Shown: one piece after another, positions 9,306-24,400 of the stretch
Numbering within the stretch: position 1 is the first letter of the stretch
How the letters are laid out: each line of letters opens with the position of its first letter
Assembly: GCF_030704535.1 (NCBI RefSeq)
Contig: NC_081808.1
Coordinates: 20,758,501-20,822,500 of the forward strand
From: Vitis vinifera
Taxonomy: Eukaryota; Streptophyta; Magnoliopsida; Vitales; Vitaceae
Direction: 5' to 3'
Length of the DNA stretch: 64,000 nt
Position numbers and translations under genes: made by a program
Notes under the pieces: generated by a model
Told to the model about the DNA's origin: nothing
The model's input: the letters and a program-made list of their open reading frames with translations, nothing else
The model's database searches: none

Positions 9306-12300
9306 TGTGAAAGCAAGGTTTGGTTAATCTTAGTTTTAATAATAACAAAATAAGGTTTGGAATTAATGATTATATTTCAAGTGTGATTAGGCAAAAAGAT
9401 TCCCAAAAGTGGCAATCACAAAGACAAAATCAAGTCAAAGTCAAAGAAAAATCAATAAGAAGAAGAAAACCTTAAAGAAAAGTGTTTTTCAAGGTTTCAT
9501 ATGATTTCTTTATAAAGTTGTTGGTGCACTAGGTTTTTTTATGCATTATATTCTTTATTTATGCATCAAAATCATCCAAATTTTATTTTGTTTTAAATCT
9601 TTTAAAATTTGATGATTTTATGTTTTCAACTAAAACCTTGTGTCAAATGTTTTCTAATTTTGTTTAAAAGGTTTTAAGTTGAAAATGATGGTTGTTGAGC
9701 CAAAATTGGTTCAACTAGTTGAACCGAATGAAGAACTGGTTAACCTGTTAAGTTCAACCGGTTGAATGGTACAAAAACCTTATCTTTTTTCCGGAATGCT
9801 TGTTCAACCGGTCAAGGTTCAACCTCAATCGTTCGAGATCCAGTCCAAGGGCAATCGAGGTCCAATGGTCACCTATTAAACATTAAATGTTAACAGCTAG
9901 TTAATCAATCAAACTGGAGCTCAACCGAACGAACCTCCAACGACTAGTTTGGTTTTTTTTCCTTTATAAAAATGCTCAAATCTTCATTGCTTTAAGAGCT
10001 TAATTTTTATAAACATTTCTTGAATATATTTAAGCCTTGGGAGAGTATTTTTTTTAGTGCACCATTTGTTCTAAAACTTGCATATCATTAGCGTACTATT
10101 CAATCCTAGTTTTCTTGTATCATTTGAGTCTTAAAGTTTTATAATCAGATTTTGTGAGATTATTTATTATCTTTATTTATAAATCTTTGAGATAAAGAAT
10201 CTAAGTGTGAGGTATTACTTAAGGATTCTCAAGTGTGGGATATCACTTGAAGGGTTATTCAAGAGTGTGGTATCTCTTGAAGATTGTAAAGGGTGTTTGG
10301 AGTCAAAAGTACAAAAGGGTGGATTGAAACCATAATCCAATTGTATTGCTTAAAGGCTTGGTTTGAAAACCTTGAATTAGTGAAACCTCAAGCTTGGGAT
10401 TGAAGTTAGAGGAAAGTGGATGTAAGTTGGGTTACACCGAACCACTATAAAAATCTTGTGTTTACATTCTCGCTTCCCTACTCTTTTACTTTATATGCAA
10501 TTGTCTTTATATTGTTTTATTATATATTTGTTTAGCTTAATTTTTCTAATAATTAGTATCAGAGTTAGGCCTCTTGTTTAAAATTTAACCATCTAAGAGG
10601 TAATGACTAATCCATCAAACTCATCTCATTTTGAATATTTTGCAACCAATAGACCTTCATTTTTTACGGGAACCGATTATTCCTATTGGAAAACAAAAAT
10701 AACTTGGTTTTTAAAATCTATTAATCTTAATTTATGGGATGTCATTGAAGATGGTCCTCACATTCGTTCAAAATTAGAAAATTGAGTGATGGTTCCAAAA
10801 CCTAAGCAAGAATAGGATGAACTTGATAAAACGAAAATTCAATTAAATGTCAAAGTCGTTTATATTTTACATTGTGTTATTGATAGAAATGAATTTAATC
10901 GTGTTTGGCAATGTAAGTCGGCTAAGGAAATTTGGAGACTATTAGAAATCACTCATGAGGGAACCAATCAAGTTAAAGAGTCAAGAATCAACATCCTTGT
11001 GCATGATTATGAATTATTTTCTATGAAGAATTTTGAATCTATTATAGAGAATTTTTTTAGGTTCATGGTAATTTTGAATGAACTTGAAACTTTGGGAAAG
11101 GCCTGCATTGAAGTAGAGAAAGTCATGAAGATCTTAAAGCCTCTACCAAATAAATGGAAAAAAAAAAAAAGTAACGGTTATTCAAAAAGTAAAGGATGTC
11201 ACCAAACTCCCACTTGAAGAACTCATTGGATCACTCATGACTCATGAGATAAAATTGAACAATCATCAAAGAGTTGAAGAAAATAAGAAAAATATAACAT
11301 TTAAGGCCTCAACAAATGATGATGAAAAGGAAGAGAGTGAAAATGAAGACCTTGATCTCATCACCAAGAAATTCATGAAATCCATCAAGCTTGAGAAGAT
11401 CAAAGAAATAAGAAAATCTCATTCAAGAGAAGAATTTTCAAGTGCCAAAAAGAATAAGAAAGTCATGGTGGCAACATGGAGTGAAAGTGAAAGTGATGAA
11501 GACTTCATGGAAGAAGAATGCACAAATGAGGATGTCAATATGTGCTTCATGGCTTTAAAGGAGCATGAAGATGAGGTAAATTCCAACTCTAATTATAATG
11601 AGTTTCAAGATGTACTTCAAGAATTATATTTTGATCTTGAAAATCTTAGGTTAAAAAATGTCTCTCTCAAGAAAAATATTTATTGTCTTCAAAATAAGCT
11701 CAATGAGTTTGAGGAAAAATTTGAAAATATTGAAAAGACAAAAAGCTCTTTTGAAAAGAAAAATGGAGAGTTGAAAAAGAAAAATAATGGTTAATATCCT
11801 CTTTACAAAAGTTCTCAAATGGTCAAAAAACTTTTGATATGATTTTGGCAAGTCAAAAGTGCATTTTTGATAAAAATGGGCTAGGTTACAAGTCTTTCAA
11901 AAATAAAAAATATTTTAAGAATTATTTTGTAAAGGAAACATCTAGTTTTTCACCTTAAAAAATTTATAATCTTTGTGAAAGAGGAGGTCACATTAGTGAT
12001 AATTATCCTTGAAGAAAAACCCCTTATGGTCTTCAAAACTCTAAATTATTTTGAATTCCAAAAGGAGAAAAGGTTAACCCTCTAAGACCCAAAAAGATAT
12101 GGGTACCAAATGTTACTTAATTTGTTTTGTAAGAATCCATGTAAGAAGAAGGATATGCTTACCTTGGAAAGAATGCATTAATAATATTGATAATGATATC
12201 CCTTTTAAAACTTAATTTGCAAATATCATTTTATCATTTTGTTAACACTTGGTATAATTTTTGTTAATAATATAACATTTGATATCACATTGATAAAATT

Positions 12301-14221
12301 GGTATAATTGTTAAACCAAGGTTTGGATTAAAATAGAAGGTTTTAATTTTTTAATATACCTAGATAAAATTGAACGATCATATGCTTGTATACTCTAATA
12401 GTGTTATTCAATGCATTCATATATGTTTGTATCTTTTTAAATGCATATGTTCTCTTATATATATGTCCAAATCATGCTTTAAATTGGGAATGCTCCAAGG
12501 TTGAACAATCTTTTATTTGAAAAATGTTCTTAAATGAAAAATGGGGAGATTCATTTCCATGAAAAATTGTATTATGCTTATTGTTTATTTTTAACTTTTG
12601 ATATCATGTGATTTTCCTTATATGCTTTATTGAAACTTTTTGTTGATGACAAAAATGGGGAGAAGTAACAGTAGGTTGCTAACTTGGGAAGAAATGTTAA
12701 TATTATTTTAGCAATCCTATCCATATTGATGCTATATGTAATTGCATGCATTATTTTTAATACTAATATCTTGTCAATTACTAAATTACTCTTTATGTTA
12801 TTTATGTTTGATTATATCGTTTTAACCGCACTTAATATACTCCTTGAAGTTTCTAAACTTGAATTTTTATTTTTATTTTAAATTAAAAGAAGTATATATT
12901 AAGGGAAAGTTTTTTAGCAACCTTGGTTTTGTCATCATAAAAAATGGGGAGATTGTGAAATCAATGTTTGGTTAATCTCGATTTTGATGATAGCAAAATA
13001 AAGTTTGAAACTAATTATTATATTTCAAGTGTGATTAGGCAAGAAGATTTCCAAAAATGGCAAACACAAAGACAAAATCAAAGCCAAAACTAAAGGAAAA
13101 TCAATAAGAAGAAGACCTCAAAGAGAAGTGTTTTTCAAGACCTAAACTTCATAGGGTCCATTTGTAAGGTTGTTGGTACACTAGGTTTTTTATGCATTAT
13201 ATTCTTTATTTATGCACCAAAATCATCCAAAAATTATTTTGTTTTAAATATTTCAAAATTTGATAATTTCATATTTCAATTAAAACCTTATTTTAAATGT
13301 TTTCCAATTTTATTTAAAAGGTTTTAAGTTTGAATGATGGTTGTTAAGCCAAAAATGGCTCAACTGGTTGGACCAGTTGAATGTTACAAGAACCTTTTTT
13401 TTTTTTCTTTCAAGAATGCTTGTTCAACCTCAATCGGTCGAGGTCCGGTCAAAGGGTGATCGAGATTCAATGATCACCTGCCAAACATTAAATATTAATG
13501 GCTAGTTAATCAGTCAAATCGGAGCTCGACCAAACGAACCCCTAACGACTAGTTTGGTTTTTTTTCTCTATAAGAAGGCTCAAATATTCATTGTTTTAAG
13601 AGTTTAATCTTTCTAAACATTTCTTGAATATATTTAAGTATTGGAAGAGTGTTTTTTAGTGCACTATTATTCTAAAACTTGCATATCATTAGTGTACCAT
13701 TCAATCATAGATTTCTTATATCATTTGAACCTTAAAGTTTTGTACTAGGATTTTATAAGATTATTTCTTATCTTCATTTGCAAATCTTTGAAAGGAAGAA
13801 TCAAAGTGTGAGGTGTCACTTAGGGATTCTCTAGTGTGGAGTATCATTTAGAAGGGTTATTCAAGAATGAAGTATCTCTTGAAGATTATAAAGGACACTT
13901 GGAGCCAAAAGTCCAAGATGGTAGATTAAAACCATAATCTAATTATATTACTTGATTAAGAAACCTTGAATTAGTAGAAGCTTAAGCTTGGGATTGAAAC
14001 TAGAGAAGAGTGGATATAGATCGGGTTGTGCCGAACCATTATAAAAATCTTGTATTTGCATTTTCTCTTCTCTACTATTTTATTTTATATGCAATTGTAT
14101 TTATATTATTTTATTATATATTTGCATATAATTGTCTCTTGCATTTACATAAATTAAATTGATAAAAAGATATCATCACCCTATTCATCCCTCCTCCTCC
14201 TTCTAGAGTAATTACCTTACA
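9306..14221 (+). mobile_element. Old LTR retrotransposon with gag-only interior (Copia-type, non-autonomous)
   Basis: Two long direct repeats, 9306-about 10552 and 12954-about 14221, begin TGTGAAA and share long stretches (for example caagtgtgattaggcaa, ggttgttggt.cactaggtttttt, aatgttaatgg/aacagctagttaatca, accattataaaaatcttg). After LTR1 comes a degenerate tRNA-iMet primer site (tagtatcagagttaggc, 10554-10570). Before LTR2 comes a purine tract (aaaaaatggggagatt, 12939-12954). The 2.4-kb interior carries only gag; no protease, integrase, RT or RNase H can be read. LTRs differ at many positions and LTR1 seems to lack the last 60-90 bp present in LTR2, so this is an old, decayed insertion. Target duplication not found. 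Confidence 0.82.
10603..12120 (+). pseudogene. Copia-type Gag of the 9.3-14.2 kb element, degenerate
   Basis: The frame opens at 10603 (MTNPSNSSHFEYF). It shows the plant Copia Gag signature SFFTGTDYSYWKTKITWFL and LWDVIEDGP, then a stop at 10783. Readable pieces continue: IWRLLEITHEGTNQVKESRI (about 10930), VMKILKPLPNKW (about 11125), an acidic/Lys-rich coiled-coil stretch (11237-11794, longest intact frame), and at about 11965-12120 a relic of the zinc knuckle region (LCERGGHISDN) and KKIWVPN, where autonomous relatives go on to protease. The sequence then becomes non-coding AT-rich DNA. Several stops show it is dead. Confidence 0.8.
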
Positions 14222-15240
14222 TTCGATTAACATAATTTTTTTAAAACAATTTTCACGTTTTTTTTAATTAAGTTGAAACTACTTTAAAATATTTGAAACT
14301 ATATTTTCAAAATGTAGTTTCAACCTTTTCTATGTCATTGATTATAAGGGGACTAGATTGGCATAAGTTGAACATAGATTTGATATTTTTTTGACCAAAA
14401 AAAATAAAGGACCATTTTGGCTATATATATACATATAGATATATAGATAATAAGAATTAAAATAATTAGAGTAAGTTAAAAGTATATAATATATAAATAA
14501 TAAATAAATTTAAAGTTATTTCAAGTTTTTATTTTGATATTTGTAAATTAAATCATAGAAAAGATAAATAGTAGTATAATATTTAATTATTAAGAAAATA
14601 TAAAAATGAAAAAAAATTATTTTTTAACTTTGCCATATTTCAATACTTATATATTTTTATGTAATTAGTTATTATCGTTTTCTTTTAATAGTATGATTTT
14701 CATATTTAAAATGAAGATGAAAATAAATTTTAAAGGTTTACTCAATTCAATTAATTTGATATATTTATCAACATAAGACTCAATTAACCAATTTTTTTAG
14801 CCAAAATATAGGAAAATAAGCTTGAATTACATAATATTGGGTAGGCTTTGGGCAAATAATTAGATTTTAATTGACTCTTTATTCCATTCAATCGATCTTA
14901 ATTATACCCTTATTCAAAAGTTAGTAATTATTGGTGGACGGTTTGGGTAGTGTCTATTTTTTAATTGAATAAAAAAAATTAAAATATATATTTTTTTTTA
15001 TCCAGTTAAAAAGTAAATGGTTCATATCAATCAACATAATTAACGGTTAAAATTAACATGGTCACGTGTAGTTAGATAAAAATAGTCACATATTTTAATT
15101 TTTTTATCGACTAAAAAATAAATAATATCTTAGTTAATATTAAAAATATATATGTTATATTTTCCTGTGATTATAACATGTGGGTATGACTAAAGTCTAA
15201 AAGCAAGTGAAAATTAACCAGGCCCTGAGTTTGAAGGACA
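14222..15240. other. AT-rich intergenic DNA upstream of the FG-GAP gene
   Basis: About 1 kb of strongly AT-rich sequence with no coding signal. Short ataTata and poly(A)/(T) runs are present. It should contain the promoter of the gene that starts at 15421, but no specific element can be assigned. Confidence 0.6.
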
Positions 15241-15420
15241 GGGCTAGAGTTACAGAGACAGTGCCAGAATCTACGATTTAGGACAAGTGAGAGACGTGGT
15301 GGCAGTAAGTTAGGGTTAGGTAGCTAATCTCCACAGCACAAGAGTCTAATCTTGAGTGCTGAATACAGTGAATGGTTTGGGGCTTTGAGTTGTGGACTGT
15401 GGAGAGGCGATCGATCAAAA

Positions 15421-18400
15421 ATGAGGAAACGAGATTTGGCAATTCTCATGCTCTCAGCTTTCGCCATCTTCTTCTCTCTTCAGGTCCCTCCCTTTCTCTG
15501 TTTATTCTATTCTATCTAATCATTTCACAAACCCTAGACTTCTTTGTTATGATTTATATCTTTTCTATGAATTTGATGATGATGACGATGATTGTATGAT
15601 TGGCAGCACGAGGGTGACTTTTCCTTTAAAGAGGCGTGGTTCCATCTTTCCGACGAATACCCTATCAAATACGAAGCCGAGCGTCTCCCTCCTCCCCTTG
15701 TCGCCGATCTTAATGGCGACGGAAAGAAGGAGGTTCTTGTCGCCACTCACGACGCCAAAATTCAGGTCAATTTCTACTAATCAACACTTGATTTCGCTCT
15801 TACGCTTTTATTAGTAATTCTGTTTTAAGTTTTTGAGTATAGTCATCAGTCATGGTGGTTGTGTTAGGTTTTGGAGCCCCACGCCAGGCGTGTGGATGAA
15901 GGGTTCAGCGAAGCTCGTGTGCTGGTAGAGGTTTCTTTGTTGCCTGACAAGATCCGTATTTCATCTGGGAGACGAGCTGTGGCCATGGCCACGGGTGTTG
16001 TTGATAGGCATTATAAACAGGGTCAACCACAAAAGCAGGTTCTGGTTGTTGTTACCTCCGGTTGGTCTGTAATGTGTTTCGATCACAACCTCAACAAGCT
16101 ATGGGAAGCAAATCTACAGGTGCCCTATTCATTGGTTACAATTTTACTTGTTTATGCCTTTTCATGGATAATGTTGTATTGCCTGGTAGTGTATCTTATG
16201 TCCTCATCCATTGCCTCGTCTTCAATAGGAGGATTTTCCACATAATGCTCACCATAGGGAGATAGCAATCTCAATAAGCAATTATACCCTGAAGCATGGC
16301 GATGCAGGATTGGTAATTGTTGGGGGGAGGATGGAAATGCTACCACATGTATGTTCTCTTTCTTAGTATCTTTTATTGCCATTTGGGTGATAGATATATG
16401 ATATCCTAATAAGATTGTAAAACAATTGTTCCTTGAAGTTCGTGTGGAAAATTTGCATATCTCTAAATAATGTGCAAAAAATGTCCAGTCCCTTGTAAAT
16501 GCAGATATATATATTTTTTACTGTTTCAGATTTACATGGATCCTTTTGAAGTCATTGGGATGACAGAGAAAAATGCAGAGCAGCATAGAAGAAGTGCGAA
16601 TGAAAAAGAGGTACGAATATTTTGTGGCTTGTTCACATTACAGTTTGTTGCCTTTCCATTATAATTGGTATGTACAAATTGATACACTATTATGATTAAT
16701 TTTCTTATGTACTTCTGAGGAGGTTGTGTCATAATTGCCATGTCAATTTGATCAGAGATTAAGAAATTTCTTATCTATGGATAGGTAACAATGTCTTATA
16801 AACTTGATATTTTTTTGGCATGCAAAATGGGCATGATAGTATCTTATACTGCATTAAGCTTTTAAAAATATAGACCCCACATCTTCCAAACTAAAGGTCA
16901 AAAGCTGACAGAGTAATTCTAGAACAGAGCTCTAGTGTCAATTCTTGTCTTGCCAAAGGTATGCCTTGGAGTTTTTAGAATTTCAGGTCCAAGGGAAGAG
17001 GCTCAATTGTCTTTATAACTTTTTTTTTGCCTATTATTATTATTATTGTTATTTTTGTTTGAATGAGTTATGTTTTTGGTTTAACTTTATGAAGATCATG
17101 CAACCAGATAATCGGTTGAAGCTGTTCACTCTTGAAGGTGGACAAATGAATATGGATGGAATATATATATTGTAATGTAATGTTGACTAAATTTAACTCG
17201 GACAACATCTCATTGTAAAAATTCTTAACTGTTCTATTGAACTTCATAGGTGAGTGAAGCCTTAAAGGTTATTCCTCCACTGTGTGGAAAATAATGTTAT
17301 TTTCTCTCTTCCATTATTAGCGCATTTGTTGCCTTTAATCTATTGGCCTCAGTTCTATATCTTTTTTTTTCTCCTCCTGTTCGAGGGGCTAAATAGGCTT
17401 CATCCATTCAGATGCACAAACTTCAAGATAACAGTGCTAACAAGTTGATTACATATACTATTATATGATTAAGCAGTGGACCACTTGACTATGTATATTT
17501 GTGTTCTGTGCAGGCCTCTGAGAATGCTGGAACTGTGGATTTGCGACACTTTGCATTTTATGCATTTGCAGGCCGATCTGGTGCAGTTAGATGGATGAGA
17601 AAGAACGAGGTTGTCCCACTTGCTCTGTTTTTTGAAAAACCTTCTCCATGACATTTCTTGTACCACCTCTTGATAAAAGTATCCTAGTTTAGTATCAATT
17701 GCTTTTCTATAATCAACTGTTATGTTTTGAATTAAAACTCCTTTAATTCATTCTATAAAGATTAGGCATTCATGTACATGTTTGTTAATAGTTACAACAA
17801 ATTCTTGACAGCCCTTTTGTTAAAAATATCATAAGACATGTTTTTTTGCCAATCCAAACTATGCTGATGCTAGGGATCCAGCTAACATCAATGGGATAGT
17901 ATGATTCTCTACCTTTTATCCTTTTTAGACTTTCAGATTCTGATCTCATCTAGAAAATCTATGCTATTTGCATTAGAAAAATAGGACCTTTCAATAGTTT
18001 ACAAAGATGCTCATGCATCTTTAAGCTATAATAGATGAAACAAACTTGCATTAAATCTGGGGGATGCTTGAGAAATTCTAATTTTCTTGGGGTAAAATGT
18101 TGTCGGAATTTATCTTGTTGTGTGTGTAATACATGACAGTGATGTTCACTGTCATGTTGTATAGAATATTTTTGAAAAAGAATTTGTGAGATTGTGACCT
18201 TATTTGGTAATTGTTTTCGAAAACAGTTTTTTGTTCTTTGAAAAAAAAAAAAAAAAAAGGAAAACACATTTGACAAGTAGAATCCAAAAGATAGTTTTCC
18301 ATTCTTAAAAACAAAAAATATAGTATTTTCAAAAAACATCTTTTAGTTGTTTTAATTTATTTTTTGAGGGCTATTTTAAAAAATAATTTTTCAAATATAA

Positions 18401-21400
18401 AGAATGATTAAAAATAAAAGCTACATGTAAAAGTTATTTCTAAAATATTTAAAAATAAAGAATGATTTAAAATATTTTAAGTTCCCAAACAGACTTTTGT
18501 TCGAGAAAACATTAAAGAACGGTTTTAAAAAATTATTATCAAAAATTGTTTTTGTGAACTATTTTTAAAAACACTTTCCAAACGAAACCTATATTTCTTG
18601 ATTAGCATCAAACGAGTATGTGTTGCAAGTGATTTTCCTTTGAGATGTCTACTCCTTTTCTAGTCACTAACCTCATTGTTTTGGTGTTTTAGAATATTCA
18701 AAAATAAAATACTACATATAAAAGTTATTTTTAAAATATTTAAAAATAAAGAATGATTTAAACCATTTTAGGTTCCCAAACAGACTTTTGTTCTAAAAAA
18801 CATTAGAGAATGATTTTAAAAAATTATTATCAAAAATTGTTTTTTTGAACTGTTTTTAAAAACCCTTTCCAAGCGGAACCTATATTTCTTGATTAGCATC
18901 AAATGAGTAGGTGTTGCAGGTGATTTTCCTTTGAGATGTCAACTCCTTTTCTAGTCACTAACCCCATTGTTTTGGTGTTTCAGAATATTCAAACGCTTTC
19001 ATCTGATGCATCACAACTAATTCCACAGCATAACTATAAGCTTGATGCTCATGCTTTGAACACTCGTCATCCTGGAGAGGTATGTTTTCAAGCATTTTAA
19101 ATATGCTGAATGCTCTAAATATAGTGATTAAAAAGTATCCTATATTTGCATATTTTTCCTTGTTGGACATCTTGTATGAATGTTGCATGTGACACCAATG
19201 TGTGCTATACATAGTCTGCGTCTAGTAGAACTCTTTAAAGAACTTGGTGAACATCTGATGATCTAAAGGATTGAAAGTTCATGCTAGAAGCAGTTACACA
19301 TGTTTTCCATGGGGGTGCCTATTAAGTGTTCCTTGCTAAGATGCCTATCAACTTTGTGGAAAGATCCTGTGGTAATGGAGAAGTTATTATTTATGTAATT
19401 GGGGACGAGGATGCTAATTGATCTGGAAATATAGATGCTACAGAAGATGGATGATGGATTGAACTTTTATCTGCTTATACTTGTGTGCATTTGAAAGTTT
19501 GCATCTCTATGTGGTCTCCTGTCAGAAACCACTAAGAAATTATGCTAAAAAATTTAGAATTAGAGTGGCACAAATCCCAATGGCTAGCAAACTTTGAAAG
19601 ATCCTTGCCTTGATGATTTTAGGAAGGTTCTTAGATGCAAATTTTGAACTGGTAAATGTTTTGGTTTTTGGATGGATGGAACTAAAATTATGCTTCTTAG
19701 ATTTTTCATATCGCTAGAGTAGGAATGCTAACAACAACATATTTTTGCTCAAATTCCTCTTTTCATCCTTGACGAAGGGAGATAGAGAGTCTTTCCTGCT
19801 AAGTGTAGTGGGGTGCCCTTAAAGGTTGGTTTCATTGCATGGAAAGCAACATGGGGCAAACTACTAACTCTTGAATAGCTAAAAAAGAAGGGGGGAGAGA
19901 AGAAAAGGGAGGGTGGGGTTGTGCTTTGCTGAATAGGTGTTATTTGGGTACCCTTGAAGGTTGGTTTCTGTGAAAAGAGAGAAAAGGGAGAATCCCTGAT
20001 TATTGTTATTGAAAAACTTTTAATAATACACATTGGACTTGGGTATATATATACATGTTAGTGGGACCCACAATACAATAAGGAAAGAAAAGGAAAAGGA
20101 AAAGTAAATAACCTAAATAACTGTACACTATCTAACACTCCCCCTCAAGTTGGAGCATATATGTTATATGCACTAAGCTTGTTACAAATGTATTTAATTC
20201 TAAGACCTCTGAGAGATTTAATAAAAATATCTGCTAGTTGATTATTTGAATTGACAAAACTAGTCGCCACACATCCTGATGCGATCTTTTCTCTAATGAA
20301 GTGACAATCAACTTCAATGTGTTTGATCCTTTCATGGAAGACTGGATTGGATGCAATATGCAAAGCGCCTTGGTTGTCACAGATGAGCTTCATCTGTTCA
20401 TCCTTTCCAAATCTCAACTCCCGAAGAAGATGTTTCAGCCATATGAATTCACATGTTGCCAGAGCCATAGCTCGATACTCGGCTTCGGCACTAGATTTGG
20501 CCGCTACATCTTGTTTCTTACCCTTTCAGGATATTAGGTTACCTCCAATAAAAACACAATACCCGGAAGTGGAACGTCTATCTGTGGGTGAGCCAGCCCA
20601 ATCTGCATCTGTGTAACCAACAACCTGGGTATGACCTCTGTTCTCGTACAACACACCTTGGCCTGGTGTGCTTTTGATATATCGAAGAATGCGGATTACA
20701 GCATCCCAATGGCTATTACAGGGTGACTGTAGGAATTGACTAACAACACTTACAGGAAAAGAAATGTTTGGACGAGTAATAGTGAGGTAGTTCAGTTTAC
20801 CTACAAATCGCCGATATCTTCCAGAATCTCCTAAAGGCTCCCCCTGTCCTGGTATAAGTTTGACATTTGGATCCATATCATCTACCAGTTTACTATCTAA
20901 CATACCAGTTTCTTCCAAGATGTCTAAAGCATACTTCCTTTGGGAAAGAACCACACCGGAACTGGATTGAGCTATCTTAATCCCTAAGAAATACTTGAGT
21001 TTCCCCAAGTCTTTAGTCTGAAAGTGGGTGAAAAGGTGTTGCTTTAATTTCTGAATACCATTCTGATCACTGCCTGTAATGACGATGTCGTCCACATAAA
21101 CTACCAGATAAATACACTACCTCGAAGAGTTATGATGATAGAAAACGGAATGGTCTGCTGTACTGCGAAACATGCCAAACTCCTGAACAACATAACTAAA
21201 ACGGCTAAACCATGCTCGAGGAGATTGTTTCAAGCTATATAGAGAACGGCGTAACCTGTACACTAAACCAGACTCCCCCTGAGCAACAAAACCAGGTGGT
21301 TGCTCCATATAAACTTCCTCAGCAAGATCCCCATGAAGGAAAACATTTTTAATATCTAACTGATAAAGAGGCCAAGAACGCATAGCAGCCATGGAGAGCA

Positions 21401-24400
21401 ATAGATAAACAGAAGCTATCTTGGCAACAGGAGAGAAAGTGTCACCATAATCAGAACCATAAACCTGAGTATAGCCTTTAGCAACTAAGCGGGCCTTAAG
21501 GCGATCAACTTGACCATCAGGGCCAACCTTAACTGTGTAGACCCAACGACAACCAACTGTAGATTTACCAGAGGGTAAAACAACAAGATCCCAAGTGTCA
21601 TTGGAGTGTAAAGCAGCCATTTCATCTACCATTGCCTGTCGCCAGCCTGGATGGGAAAGAGCCTCAAGGGTGCTCTTGGGAAGAGAAACAGAAGATATAG
21701 TAGAAACAAATGCAGAATAGGGTGAAGATAATCGATGGTAACTCAAAAAATTGTAAATGGGATGAGGATTACGAGTAGATTGATTACCTTTCCAAAGAGC
21801 AATGGGTAAGTCAGCAGAAGGAGGCAGAGCCGGGGCAGGAGAAGCCGAAGGGATAGGAAGTGAGTCAGCAAGTACCTCGGCCAAAGAAGGAGGAATAGCG
21901 ATGCGATGACGACAATGATAAACCTGAAGTGGGTGAGAAGGCACTGCATCAGGTGGGAAGATTAGGGGAAGAGGTAATACTTCAGAAACAGGAAGAGACT
22001 CAGAGGTGGAGAAGAACGGTGAGTCCTCAAAGAAAGTGACATCAGCGGAGAAAAAGTAACAATGAGTCTCAGAGGAATAACAACGATAACCCTTTTGAAG
22101 TCTGGAATATCCCAAGAAGATGCATTTTGTGGCTTTGGCAGAGTGTTTGTCCTGTCCAGGAGTGAGAATATGAACAAAGCAAGTACAACCAAAAACACGA
22201 GGAGGAAGGAAATAAAGTGGTTGGTCAAGGAAAAGAAGGGAATGAGGAATCTGATCGTGTAATACAGATGAGGGCATATGATTAATCAAATAACATGTAA
22301 GAACAGCGTCCCCCCAAAAACGAAAAGGAACATTACTATGGAGAAGGAGAGTACAAGCTATCTCAACAAGATGTTGATTCTTACGTTCAACTACCCCATT
22401 TTGTTGAGGAGTATGAGCACAAGAAGACTGATGAAGAATCTCATGTTGGGACATAAATGAAGTAAATGGTGTAGAAAAATATTCCCTGTCATTGTCACTG
22501 CGCAACACACGAATAGAAATATTGAACTGAATTTGGATTTCAACATAAAATTTCTGGAAAATAGAGAATAACTCAGCTCGATTTTTCATTAAAAATAACC
22601 AAGTACATCGAGAATAGTCATCAATGAAAGTGACAAAATACTGAAATCTTAAAGTAGACGCGGTCCGACAAGAACCCCAAACATCAGTGTTGACAAGTTC
22701 AAAAGAAGACTTTGCCCGATTATTCAAACGCTTTAGGAACGAGACACGAGTATGTTTCCCAAGCTGACATGACTCACATGCAAGCGACGACAAAGATGAA
22801 AAACGAGGGACCATTTTCTGGAACTTGGATAGACTAGGGTGGCCCAGGCAACTGTGGATGAGGAGGGGAGCATCAGTGGAAATGCAAACTGCAGGAGTTG
22901 AAGGCGAAGTGAGGTGATAGAGGCCTTGAGACTCACGTCCTATGCCAATCGTCTTCCCCGTACTCCGGTCCTGCAAGGTCACAAATTTATTAGAGAAAGT
23001 GATAGAACAGTTAAGAGTGCGAGTTATTTTACTGATGGAAATAAGATTAAAAGGACACTCATGGGCATAAAGGACAGAATGGAGAGGTAGGGAAGGGAGA
23101 GGATGAGCTAAACCAAAACCTTTAGCCATAGTTTGGGAACCATTAGCTAAAGTAATAGTAGGTAAGGCAGAGGTAGTAGTAATAAAAGAGAAAAGATCTT
23201 TATTACCAGATGTGTGATCAGAAGCGCCAGAATCTAGAATCCAAAGTCTAAGAGAAGATGTATGAGTAAGACAAGTAGAAGCATTACCAGTCTAGGCAAC
23301 AGAAGCAACAGAAGCTGACTTGGTGGCCTAATAGCGGAGATAGTCATCATACTCACTGTTAGTGAGGGAAATACCCTGAGATGTGGAGGAATTGGGAGGC
23401 TGAGGTGGCTGAGGATCAGATGACTGGGCCACGTGGGCAGTGCGGGGAGGCCGCCCATGTAACTGATAACACCGATCACGAGTGTGGCCAAGCTTATTGC
23501 AATAGGTGCAATGAGGATGTTGGCCTCTACCTTGGTTACCACTGCGTCCTCCTCGAGAGTTAGTTTGAGAAACTAACACAGAAGAATCTGAAATGTTATC
23601 AGATGGCAAAGTCTGAGTGGAGGAGATACGGAGGAGGCGAGCAAACACATCATCCAAGGATGGAACGGAGGAACTGCCAAGAATCTGATCGCGGACGGTC
23701 TCAAGATCTGGACGGAGACCAATAAGCGTAAGAACCATGAAGAACTTGTCAATCTGTGTTCGTTGATCCCCAACATCAGTAGTAAGAGGCTTCACGGTCA
23801 AGAATTCCTCCTTAAGAGAGACAATCTGGCCAATATAAGTAGATAAATCCATGTCTTGTTGTCTGACATTGACAATAGAAGAAGCCACCTTATAAAGACG
23901 TTGGATATCATTCGTGTATAGCCCTTTCGCCTGATTCCAAAATTTAAAGCATGTTTTGTAAGCCTGAAGATGAAGCAGAATCTTAGGATCAACTGATTGC
24001 CATAACACACTACATAATTGTGCATCTATCTTCCTCCATTGTACTCTGTCAACCTCTGGGATATCCGCCTCCTACGTAACAAGGTGATCCTCATAACCTT
24101 GACCCATAAACCAAAGCTCCACAGAGGCAGAGCAGGACAAATAATTTTCACTGCCAACCAATTTCTCCGAAGTAATCATAGGAGATCCAGATATGACAGA
24201 GGAAAAAGTGGAACTTTTAGTAGCCATATCTACTTATCTGGAGAATGAAATATGTTTGGATCGAAGAGAGCCCTAATACGGCTTCAGATTGTGGCTGAAA
24301 GAAGAAACAAAACCGAGGATCCGCGGCTGTGAGAGACCAAATAGTAAAGAAAAACAAATGTGGCACTACTGGAAGGGTAGAAGAACACTTCCTAAGACAC

